DNA of 52,362 nucleotides, from the NCBI GenBank assembly GCA_002104905.1, contig MCFE01000619.1, forward strand, positions 1 through 52,362, read 5' to 3'. Every line of letters starts with the position of its first letter. Position 1 is the first letter of the stretch. The stretch comes from Basidiobolus meristosporus CBS 931.73. Its lineage: Eukaryota > Basidiobolomycota > Basidiobolomycetes > Basidiobolales > Basidiobolaceae. The notes beneath the pieces were generated by a model that did not search any database, was not told the DNA's origin, and saw only the letters and a list, made by a program, of their open reading frames with translations. Of the stretch, positions 22,390 through 31,973 are shown piece by piece. The translations under genes and the position numbers were made by a program.

Positions 22390-22860
22390 CTTTATAAAGG
22401 AACCTTAGCATTTTTTACACCAGTGTTGGCATATAATAAATTGGGATTTTGGCAGGCTCATGCAGAGTATTTTTGTTCAGGGGGATTAGCTCACAATTCA
22501 TTAGTCAGCTTTCTTCTTCCAAACCATCACTCTGCATGGCACATTTAAAAGGCTGTGGTGAGCCTATAGGCAACACAAACTTCCATGAGTTGGTTTGTGC
22601 AAGGTGAAAAGTGTGGTTAGGTGCGGTTATAGATGTATCAAGTGCTGGCCAATATCAATGGTACAGTAGTGACAGATGAATGGGTAAATATGACCTGTGC
22701 AGCCTTGTAGCACTTCTAATGCTCTCTGAATGCTTCATGGCTGAAAGGTTTGTCACAATGGCCACAAGGTCCTTTTTCTCTTCTCTTATAGCATTGATTT
22801 GAAGTAGTCTTATCCATGGGGCACACAGCTTTATGGTTAGCACATAATCCTATTATAGCA
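22390..22860 (-). pseudogene. tnp2-type transposase N-terminal fragment, copy 3
   Basis: The minus-strand reading starts MDKTTSNQCYKREEKGPCGH and continues CDKPFSHEAFREH, a C2H2-like zinc finger typical of the N-terminus of these transposases. It parallels 13,035-13,440 of copy 1, including the MNCELI...LHEPAKIP block matching MDCEPIFPHNSALHEPGKIP. Only the N-terminal third is present. Confidence 0.55.
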
Positions 22861-22909
22861 CTTTTTTGTCAACACTAATATGAGTTGAAGACACATTTGT
22901 ATTTGAGAC

Positions 22910-23276
22910 TGTTATAATTTAATGCTTGAATGTCAAAGTTGGATTGGTTTATTAGTCAAATCAAATAGTTGTATGTTTTGCCTATCAGAACATCAATATT
23001 ATCAACCCAATCAGTAGTATTGCTCAGCATACATGTCAGCAGTTCCTTATCAGATGGAAATAGATATATTAATTAAGATCTACTTGGGTGATGATGATGC
23101 AATAAAATGAGTAATCAGCTACAACATACACTGGGCAATACAATTAGTGAGCAATTGATCTGGTAAACTCTATATAAGAGATGCTAGAGCCTCAATGGAG
23201 ATTAGTTAAAGTATTAGTGAGTGCAGTCCCAGCTAACCTACCTTTCCTCTACAACTTTTATAATAAGACTTGCAAA
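22910..23276 (+). repeat. LTR E, inverted degenerate copy
   Basis: This reverse complement of LTR E runs from TGTTATAATTTAATGC to ATAAGACTTGCAAAA. It is more diverged than 21,173-21,539. The following ~410 bp (to 23,689) hold nothing recognisable. Confidence 0.6.
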
Positions 23277-23689
23277 ATTAGTAGCAGCAACAACCCCTGA
23301 CAAAAAAACTAAGAAAAGGCCAGTAGAATACCATCGTAATATCAGCTGAATTCCAAGTTTATCAAAATTGACTACTCCTCATATTTCTGTTGTTAGCTTA
23401 TGAGCAGGCAAGCAAACAAACTCTCCAGGAGGAGACTAGGCCAACTAGCATCCATCCCAAGTTTGGTAATTAGGTGCCCATTACTTCCATCAAAAATGGC
23501 ATTTGAATTTTGAACCAAAAACACCAGCTGAATACTAGCAGAATATTAACTGAAAATCAGATGAATTCCAAGTCTGAGATTTCTCATAGGGAACCAGAAA
23601 TGTCCCTTCTGAAGAATCAAGGAGCCCCCCTCAAGATGTCAGAAAATCAAGAATGGAAGTATGTTATACAGCACATCCTGGCCCAGCAG

Positions 23690-24689
23690 TAACAGTAACT
23701 CTATATCACCAGTCAGCAGCAACAAGGAAAAAAACCATGGCCTAGAAGCAGTAAGTCTTTGTCAAGAGAAAATGTAGTGTAAAGGACAACCAGTATCATG
23801 TTAGAGTCAATGTAAGCCTAGGCACTTGGCTCTTTCACATTGAAGAAGCTACATGAAAATTGCCCTAGAAAGCAAATAGCATTATGCAGCCACTTGTTAG
23901 ACAGTAACAGCCTTAAAGTTGAACCACATCAAGTTCTGGTCAGCTGATATGATAGGATGTACTACTATCTGCCAGAGATGAGTATGTGTTGGAAATTTAG
24001 GATGCTTTTGAGCCTCCACACCAGCAGCCACTACAAAGGTGGAAGTTGAAGAAGTTCAGACAGAAAGGAATGGTTCAAGAATGCATCCATGAGTACAGAT
24101 GTCTCCTTGCACAGATTGAGAGAGTGTATCCTTTAATCAAGTTAAATACTTTATTGAAGGCTTAAACAAAGAACTTGTGTGGAAGTGGATTATCAGATCC
24201 TCATACTATCATCAAGGTTGCTATTAATCAAGACTCTGCTAAGTTTTGAGTGGGAAAGCCTACAGAGATTAATCAGTGAAGCTACATTCACCATGAAAGG
24301 AGAAAATCAGAAGCAGTGCCAATGGAAATAGACACAATGCAGAAGAATCCCTGCTTGAAGAAAGCAAGAAGAAAGGACTGTCTGAATTGCTAACAGCATG
24401 GGGAAAACATCTCAAAGTACTACCCTGGAAAAAGAGATGAACACCAGTCAGCAAGAACCTTCAACCATGTTAAAATGCAAGAACATAAAGATAAGGAGGA
24501 TGAACCTGATGAAGACTCAGGACTAATATTCCTTATGTCAGAAGAATACTCATCCAAAATAACCTCAAACTTAGGAGAGCCATTGTACTTGAATGAAGTC
24601 ATTAATGTTGTACCTGCCAGGATCCTAATTGATTCAGGAGCCTTACAGATGTACATGCCATAGCAATTTCCCCTGAAAGCTAGAATCAT
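23690..24689 (+). pseudogene. Gypsy I gag-protease remnant
   Basis: Fragments read LKKFRQKGMVQECIHEYRCL (gag, 24,050), VPMEIDTMQKNP followed by a decayed zinc knuckle DCLNC (24,310-24,400), and PARILIDSGALQMYMP (24,618-24,660), a retropepsin active-site motif of DSGA type. This is the order of Ty3/Gypsy gag and protease. Stops and frameshifts are frequent. At about 24,690 the sequence switches to Copia A reverse transcriptase without an LTR. Confidence 0.55.
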
Positions 24690-25075
24690 ATTGGAAGCTC
24701 TGGTTGCCAAGTTCAGCTCCATTAGGACAGTTGTAGCCCTGGCAGCTCTACACAGCCTAGTTCTATACCATATGGATGTCAAAGCAGTCTTTTAAATAGT
24801 CATTTGAAAGAAACTATATATAAAGAGCAACCAGAGGATTTTATCTATCCAAAAGGCCCCCATACAGTGTGCAGATTAAGGTAATTGTTTTATTACTTAA
24901 GCAGGCACCTAGAGCATATCATAACAACATTGATACATCCAGAGGAGTTTGGGTTCATTTGTAGCACTGCAGATCACATTAGATATGTGAAGCAGCTCAA
25001 AAAGGGTGTGCTCATCCTAGTCCTTTATGTGGATGACCTAATAGTTGCTACAATTGACCAGGAGGCACTCAAACA
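24690..25075 (+). pseudogene. Copia A copy 3, RT fragment (left half)
   Basis: The reading ALVAKFSSIRTVVALAALHS through EEFGFICSTADH to LYVDDLIVATIDQEALK follows Copia A RT. Unlike Copia A and copy 2 it keeps YVDD and the nucleotides spanning FICSTADH. It is split by Gypsy F and resumes at 30,790. Confidence 0.8.
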
Positions 25076-25461
25076 TGTGGGTTATTACTGACTGTACTTG
25101 GTGAGTGGGAGAGCTTGTAGGTCAAGTCAGTACCACTTGGTTCAGAATAGCTTCCGATAGAAGGTAGTAAGGTAATAAAGACTTCTGTTTATTTTGTCCA
25201 AATCTTGTTGTTCTTCCTGGTTCAATTGGGTAGATATATATATCACTTGGGGGGGCTTAGACAATAGACAATGTGTTATAAAATAGGGGTGTGAACACCT
25301 TCCTGTTATGGTAAGTGTTCTAACTAGATAAGGGCAGGGATAGGAGGGGAGGACGTGTGGGGGAATCATAGGGAGGGTACTGGAGGACTTTGGGTAGGAC
25401 TCTGGAGGGAACTCTTGGGAGAACTCTTGGGCAAAGAGTGGGAACTACATTAGTAATCACA
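25076..25461 (-). repeat. Gypsy F 3' LTR
   Basis: It runs TGTGGGTTATTACTG to GTAATCACA in plus orientation. The outer edge is set by the break in Copia A RT and the inner edge by alignment with 30,405-30,789. Confidence 0.85.
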
Positions 25462-28400
25462 TATCCCGGGGGTTAAGTGGGAGCTTTGTCCTCGAAGTTC
25501 TTTGACTAACTCGCTTCTCCAGGATTGATTTTGTTTACGGAGCATCTTGGTTCTCGCTAGTGGGAGGGGTATTGCCAGTTTTGGGTGAACTGTTTCCTTT
25601 GGCGCTTTCCATATGCATTCTTTTGTTCTCCCCTTTGGGCAAACTCCCTTGCGCATATTATTTGTACCTATATTGACTAAAATCTCCTCTAATAAACTTT
25701 GAATGTATCCCGTGTCTTCCTCTATCCTTGTCCTGATAATTGTTTAATCACACTTTGGTCTCAGTGATGATTGGTGGATCATCATGAAACGGTTTCAGAT
25801 GGGCTGGCGCTACATTGCTGATTGTCTTATTATTCAGGGTGATGGTGTACTTTGGTCTGTGGTCCAAACTGATAACGGTGCATGGGCCAATCCATCGGGG
25901 TGTAAATTGTGGGCAGAACTTGAGGCCTGCAACGGTTTGGTCGTACCACACCTTATCGCCTGGTTTCCACTTTCGTCTTGTTAGTTTCTCATTTTTGGGT
26001 GGAGGGGGAAGGTGCTTGTCAACATTTTCGAATACTTTTATGTATAGGTGGGCGATACAGTGTATCAACCTTTCTATATAGTTGTTATGTGTTGTCAGGG
26101 GGACACCTTCCATCGTCAATCCAGCTTCCTCCCGCCACTTGGGTCTTCGTCCATATAGGATTTCATATGGGGAGAAACCCGTCGTTTTATTCGGTGTGGT
26201 GCGCATTGCTAGGAGTGTCAGTGGGAGCAGCTCAGCCCATGATTGGGGAAGTTCCCAGTGAAGCTTCTCCAGTATGCGGCAACACGTCTGGTTCATCCTC
26301 TTGGTTAATCCGTTAGTCTGGGGGTGATACGTGGCTGTGAAGACTTGTTTCACACCCATCATTTCGCACAGGTGGGCCACGGTGTTGTTCAGGAAGGAAC
26401 CACCATTGTTGGACAGGAGTATCTGAGGATATCCGTGTTGGCAGATGAGACATTCTAGAATGAATCGGGCGGTTGTCTTCTGATCTTTATTGCTGACGGC
26501 TTGGGCTTCTACCCACTTTGAGAAATAATCGGTAGCAATTATTATGTATCATTCTCCTTTCTTTGTTTTCATAAAGGGGCCAACAAAGTCAATCCCTACT
26601 CGGTGGAAGGGCAGGTCAACCGGTATTGGTGCGGTTGTCCCTATCTTCTGACTCCGGATGAATCTTTTGCAAGTGGTGCATCTTCGTAACGTATTCGTAA
26701 CGTCGGTCATCATTTTTTGCCAATAAAACATTTTTCTTAACATCTTATATGTCGTTAGGGGGTTACTGTGTCCTAATGACATATGTCTTTCTCGTATGAT
26801 TTCTTCATGGGCTGCTAGTGGGGGTACCTCGGCTCTGGACTGTCCTTGGAGGAACCATAGTTGATTTTCTTGTACTTCGTACTGACACCATTTCCTTCAA
26901 AATTCTCTCTTCTGTTTGTTTGTAACAACATGTTTGGGATACCTCCCTTTCTTTTTAAAGCAGATTACGTCCTTGTACTCATCACTGACACGTATTTGGC
27001 AAACGGGATAGCGACTGAGGAAGTCTGCGTCCTGGTGTTTCTTGCCAGCGCGGTGAATTATTTCAAAGTCGTATTGCTGTAGTCGTAGGGCCCAACGTGC
27101 TAGTGGGCCGGTAAAGTCTTTAGTTTTCAATAGCCAGACCAGTGCGCTGTGGTCCGTTACTATTGTGAATTGGCGACCATATATGTATGTATGGAATTGT
27201 TTAATTGAATAAACAACAGCCAGACATTCTATCTTGGTAACGGGGTAGTGGCGTTTGTGTTTGTTTAGCGAACGGCTCACGTAACCAATCGGGTGGAATT
27301 TGCCGGGTTGGTGGTATTGTCCCAGTACGGCGCCTATACCGGTGAGGCTTCCATCACAGTTAATAAAAAATCTCGCATCCCAATTGGGAAATTGTAACAC
27401 TGGCGGTGACATCAGGGAATGTTTCAGCTGATCAAATGCTCTCTTTTGAGGCTCCAACCATACAAAACACTGACCCTTTTGCGTCAATTCGTATAGGGGG
27501 GCTGCTATTGTCGCAAAGTTTTTGACAAAGCGGCAATAGTAGCCGGCTAATCCTAGGAATCCCAACACTGAATTAATGTCCTTTGGTGCAGGTGCATTTT
27601 GAACGGCTTTCAGGAGTGATGTAGATGGGTATATTCCATCTGCCAAGATCTTGTGGCCCAGGAACAACAATTTTGTATACAGGAAATGGCACTTCTTGGG
27701 ATGTAGTTTGAGTTGGTTCTTGAGGAGGGATGTCAGGATACGTTGCATGTCGTGTATATATTCTTCTACATTGGGGGAATATATCGTGATGTCGTCCAGA
27801 TACACAAGGGCGCATTCCCATCGTAGATTTCCTAGCACCTTGTCGATCATCCTTTGGAACGTAGCGGGGGCATTGCACAAGCCAAAGGGTAGTCGGTTCC
27901 ATTTGTATAATCCAAACAATGTTATAAAAGCGGTTTTGGGTCGATCTTCTGGGGCTACTTCTAGTTGCCAATACCCGGAGATTAAGTCAAGAGAGCTAAA
28001 ATATTTAGCTCCGATTAATCTGTCCAAGAGGTCGTCTATTTGCGGTAGCGGATACACGTCCTTCCGGGTGATGGCGTTCAATTTCCGGTAGTCGATGCAA
28101 AAGCGTCACTTTCCGTCTTTCTTTGGGACTATCACTACGGGGGAGGCCCACGGAGACTGGCTCTCTGTAATGATGTAGTCTTTTAATAAAGTTTCAATTG
28201 TCTCTTTGATATAATCTGTGTCAATTTTTAAATTCCTATAGGCTTTTTGCTTGATGGGGTATTTGTCTGCAAGGTGGATTTGGTGATATACCCCAGGTAT
28301 ATGACCAATTACTTGGTTCTTAGAGAATACTTGGGCAAGCAGATGTATTCCTTCTAGGAATTTGTCTTGTAACGTAGGCGGTAGACCGGGGTCCACATCT

Positions 28401-29550
28401 AGTTTGGGGAGTTCTTCTTCTGGTTCTTTGTTTGGAGGTGGTCCTTGGTTGTTTCCGTCAACTTCCTCTAAGTTTAACAATGGCACTACTCTAGGCAATG
28501 TCACCGTGTGTCGCCCGTTGTTAACCACTAAGCATTTCAGGCTTTGCGTTTCAAATTTTGGTGGTATCCATACTTTAGGGATCAAGATTCCTTCCAGTTG
28601 CTTGGATGCTTTTGCTGCGGTTATCATTCTTCCGCTCGTTGAATAAGCTATTGGTGTTTCTAATGAGATCACCGTCTCACTGGCGGGTGGTATTTTTATC
28701 ACCTTTCGTGTGATGATCAGAGACTGCGATAGTTTCACCTCTTCAATTGTCACACTGTTGCTACGCGCCTTGCTCTCATCAGTGATATGAATCAGTGGGA
28801 TACTCTCGGTATCCCACCTGAGTTCAGATGCACTGTAAAGTATATCCATCTTATGTTGGATAAACCAACTCTCGCCAATGAGTAAGTTGTTGGCTGCAAC
28901 AGGTAGGACCACAACATCTTGGCGTATTATCAAGTTGCCTAGCCAAATGGGGCAATTAGGCACCACACCTACCGTTGTATCCAGTTGGTCATTCACTAGC
29001 CGTACTTGAATGGTGTCGTTGGGGACTATATTTAGTTTTAGACGTTTTGCTAATGACTCTGACATGATCAACGTAGAGGATCCTGTGTCGATAAGGGCAA
29101 GAATCTCCTTATTCTCTATACGTACCTTTACGTATGTACCTTTATTCGGTTTTTGCAGGACCGTCTGGTTGACATGGAGGGTTGTTATCTCCTTCAATCC
29201 CTCTATCAGTTCCTTGACTAGAGCCGGGGCCAGTCCCAGTAAATTGGTTATTGGGAGGGTTGCCTTGGTTTGCTCTAGTACCTTCACTATGGGGAATAGG
29301 CCATGGGAAGATGTGCTAGCGTTCTTTGTTCGCTTTAACACTTCTTCCCAAGGTTCATTCCGTACTTCTTCACCTAATTCCGCGCTCTTTCCTTTTGACG
29401 GAACCTCTACTTCAGGTTCCTTTGCCTCCTCTCTAGAAGCATCATGTTGACACTTCTTCTTCCGCACTTTGATTGTCCTGACCGGAGGGCTTAGATTGAC
29501 TGAGTCCCGTTGGCCTCCTTGCGAGGGACTCTGTCTTTTGACACCTTCTT
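25462..29550 (-). pseudogene. Gypsy F pol: protease, RT, RNase H, integrase, with in-frame stops
   Basis: All segments share one frame. Protease has ALIDTGSSTLIMS (about 29,080). RT runs SPWASPVVIVPKKDG, DYRKLNAITRKDVYPLPQID and YLDDITIYSP. RNase H includes TDHSALVWLLKTKDFTG and HQDADFLSRYP. Integrase has the zinc-binding H...H...C..C block (26,549-26,782) and the core ATDYFSKW, HPQTNGL and LYGRRPKW. TGA codons at about 28,103, 26,897 and 26,549 split the frame. Two integrase catalytic acids are replaced: SNNGGSF where SDNG is expected, and LTKRMN where LTERMN is expected. The C-terminal tail lies at 25,450-25,656. Pol is in the -1 frame relative to gag and overlaps its end. Confidence 0.9.
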
Positions 29551-30363
29551 CTCTTTTGTGTCCGGTACAGCTTCTCTTCCGTACCGTTTTTCACATTCAT
29601 GGGCCTGGTGACCTACTTCTCCACACACATAACACGGATACTGTCGTTGCGGTCGTTCCATCTGTTGGGTCAGGACTTGAACCTGGGCCTTTAGATCTAC
29701 AACAGCTTCCCAGAGTTTATCACCTTCTTTGGGGACTTCTTGGACATTGTTGATCAAGAGTTCTTGGACCTTTCGCCGTAATTCCTCTAACTCACGGTCT
29801 TTTGGGGAGGCAATTTTTCCTTTCTTACGGGGGATCCCTGTCCTTCGATCATTTGTATCACTATAGGGTAGCCCCCATAGCAAGATGACCCCTTGTACTT
29901 GTTCAACCAACTCTTGCAATGTTTTACATCCCTGTTGTTCTTTGGACGCCCTACATCTTATTTTGTCGTCTAAGCCCATGATGTAATACCTCATGAGCTG
30001 TCGTTTGGCAATTTTGTCCTTTGGGAGACATTGAACTTGTTGGAGAAACAGCTCAGTGTGGGCTTCATAGCTTTCACTGCTTTTCTTCCGCAAGGACAGT
30101 AGAAGGGCTTTGTAGTGCTATCGTTTGGCATATAGAAAGCGTGTCTTGTAGGCTTCTTCTAGTGCATCCCAGTTGTCTTTGACTGCGTCTTCCAACCCAT
30201 AATGCCATCGCCATGCTGACCCTTCCATATGTCTTGCAAACTCTCTTACTTTCTTATTGTCGTCCCATCCTGCATCAACCGCAACTCTCTCAAACTTATC
30301 AAACCACTCAAGGGCTTTCTCTCTCTTTCCCTTGTATGTTTTTAGTTTGATTGTAGTAGTCAT
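29491..30363 (-). pseudogene. Gypsy F gag with one stop codon
   Basis: From ATG 30,363 (MTTTIKLKTYKGKREKALEW) to TAA at 29,491 there are 291 codons. The capsid part has EWFDKFERVAVDAGWDD and WRWHYGLED, and a zinc knuckle CYVCGEVGHQAHEC lies near 29,610. A TAG at 30,118 between YAKR and HYKALLLSLRKK is the only break. The start lies just 41 nt inside the LTR. An upstream in-frame GTG overlaps the primer-binding site and is not a convincing start. Confidence 0.85.
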
Positions 30364-30384
30364 TACCTCACTTGTGCTTATTTC

Positions 30385-30401
30385 CACAGAGACGGCACCA
30401 A
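30385..30401 (-). promoter_or_regulatory. Gypsy F primer-binding site
   Basis: The coding strand reads TGGTGCCGTCTCTGTGG three nucleotides after the 5' LTR, starting with TGG as expected for pairing to a tRNA 3' CCA end. The tRNA species cannot be named from this. It differs from the half-tRNA sites of the Copia elements. Confidence 0.5.
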
Positions 30402-30404
30402 ATA

Positions 30405-30789
30405 TGTGGGTTATTACTGACTGTACTTGGTGAGTGGGAGAGCTTGTAGGTCAAGTCAGTACCACTTGGTTCAGAATAGCTTCCGATAGAAGGTAGCAAG
30501 GTAATAAAGACTTCTGTTTATTTCGTCCAAATCTTGTTGTTCTTCCTGGTTCAATTGGGTAGATATATATATCACTTGGGGGGGCTTAGACAATAGACAA
30601 TGTGTTATAAAATAGGGGTGTGAACACCTTCCTGTTATGGTAAGTGTTCTAACTAGATAAGGGCAGGGATAGGAGGGGAGGATGTGTGGGGGAATCATAG
30701 GGAGGGTACTGGAGGACTTTGGGTAGGACTCTGGAGGGAACTCTTGGGAGAACTCTTGGGCAAAGAGTGGGTACTACATTGAGTACTCA
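30405..30789 (-). repeat. Gypsy F 5' LTR
   Basis: This is the partner of 25,076-25,461. Differences from it are C for T at TAG(C)AAGG, CpG for TpG at TTT(C)GTCC, TpG for CpG at GA(T)GTG, and a few bases at the outer end. Confidence 0.85.
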
Positions 30790-31729
30790 CAAAACAGACC
30801 AAATCAGATCTCTTTAGCAAGTTTGAAATGAAAGATCCTGGAAAATTGAGTTTTTTTATTGGAATTAAAGTCAAGATTGACATGCCTATGCGGAAAATTG
30901 TGCTGAGTCAGTCTAAGTAAATAAGGAAAATTCTTAGATGCTTCAAAATGAAAAATTGCAAAACTGAAGCTGCACTATGGACATCAATAAAAAATTGAGC
31001 AATTCTCAGCTAGTTTTAGGTGAAATGGATCAAATATGGACCAAAACTTTCCCTATCAATCAATGGTGGTAGCTGGATGTGATTGATGGTGTCTACATGT
31101 CCCAGTATTGCAGTGGCAGCTCAAATAGTCAGTCAATTCATGCAGAATTATGGATCAGATCAAATTACAGCAGTTAGGCGGATTTTCAGATATCTATAAG
31201 GTTCTATAAATATGATTCTGGAATACTTTGGAGCAGCTGATAGGGAGAAACTTAATGGTTATGGTGCTTCAGATTGGGGTACAAATCTGATTTACATATG
31301 CTCTACCACTGGATGTGTATTTGCTTATACTGGTGCAGCTATTAATTGGATTTGGAAGAAACAACCAACTATGGCCCTATCTACAGCTGAAGCTGAATTG
31401 ATGGCTGCTTGTCATGCAACTAAGGGGACTCTATGGCTACAAGAATCATTCAAGGACTAGGTTTTATTTCGGATGAACCAACATATATTTGCAAAGATAA
31501 TCTAAGTAGTATTGCATTAGCTAGGAATCATACTAATCTTGCCACAACTAAGCACATAGATATACAACACCAATTTGTGAGGGAAGCTGAAGAAAATAAC
31601 TTAGTAGAGTTAGTTTACTGTCTTATTGAAAAAATGGTGGCAAATATATTGACAAAACTGCTAGCTATACCACAACTTGAGAATCTCAGAGAGGAATCAG
31701 GATTAAGAAATTATTTAGTTCAGGGGGAG
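30790..31729 (+). pseudogene. Copia A copy 3, RT end and RNase H (right half)
   Basis: It continues RT after the Gypsy F insertion (LFSKFEMKDPGKLSFF, KILRCFKMKNC) and then RNase H (ASDWGTNLIYICSTTG, TMALSTAEAELMAACHATKG, TKHIDIQHQFVREAE, ILTKLLAIPQLENL), ending NYLVQGEC. It keeps the nucleotide that Copia A and copy 2 lost before the CFKMKNC block. Its own stops include K-stop-I near 30,918 and a frameshift near 31,440. The polypurine CAGGGGGAG precedes the 3' LTR. Confidence 0.8.
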
Positions 31730-31973
31730 TGTTGAAATACTGGACTATCTGGTATCATTAAGCAGCTAAAAATTTACTTAACAATTCAAGACTAGTCTTG
31801 GTCACTATATCAACAACCTACTGCCACAACTTGCCACTTTCTGCATATCTATGATTCTATGATTATTCCCCTAGAGTCAAGATCAAATTAGCACTTTTTA
31901 CCAATCATGATGTACTAACCCTGAAGCTGTTACAGAATGCCTCTGAATGTTGAGAAACCCTCCTTACTTAGAC
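31730..31973 (+). repeat. Copia A copy 3, 3' LTR, truncated
   Basis: TGTTGAAATACTGGAC marks the LTR start. The match to the reverse complement of LTR A runs to CCTCCTTACTTAG and then stops at the edge of Gypsy H. Confidence 0.75.

Larger units (their letters stand above)
25076..30789 (-). mobile_element. Gypsy F, young full-length LTR retrotransposon
   Basis: The 5.7-kb minus-strand element has LTRs of 386 and 385 bp. Over the first ~370 bp they differ at only four sites, three of them C/T transitions. It lies in Copia A copy 3, whose RT continues on both sides; the flanks CAAAC and CAAAA suggest a slightly altered 5-bp target duplication. CpG is abundant, unlike its surroundings. Gag and pol are long and free of indels, interrupted by single stop codons in frame. 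Domain order protease-RT-RNase H-integrase is Ty3/Gypsy. Confidence 0.92.

Noticed and set aside
23510-23692. 60-codon plus-strand frame as a host gene
   Set aside because: Composition is like the surrounding debris, and Gypsy gag remnants follow directly.
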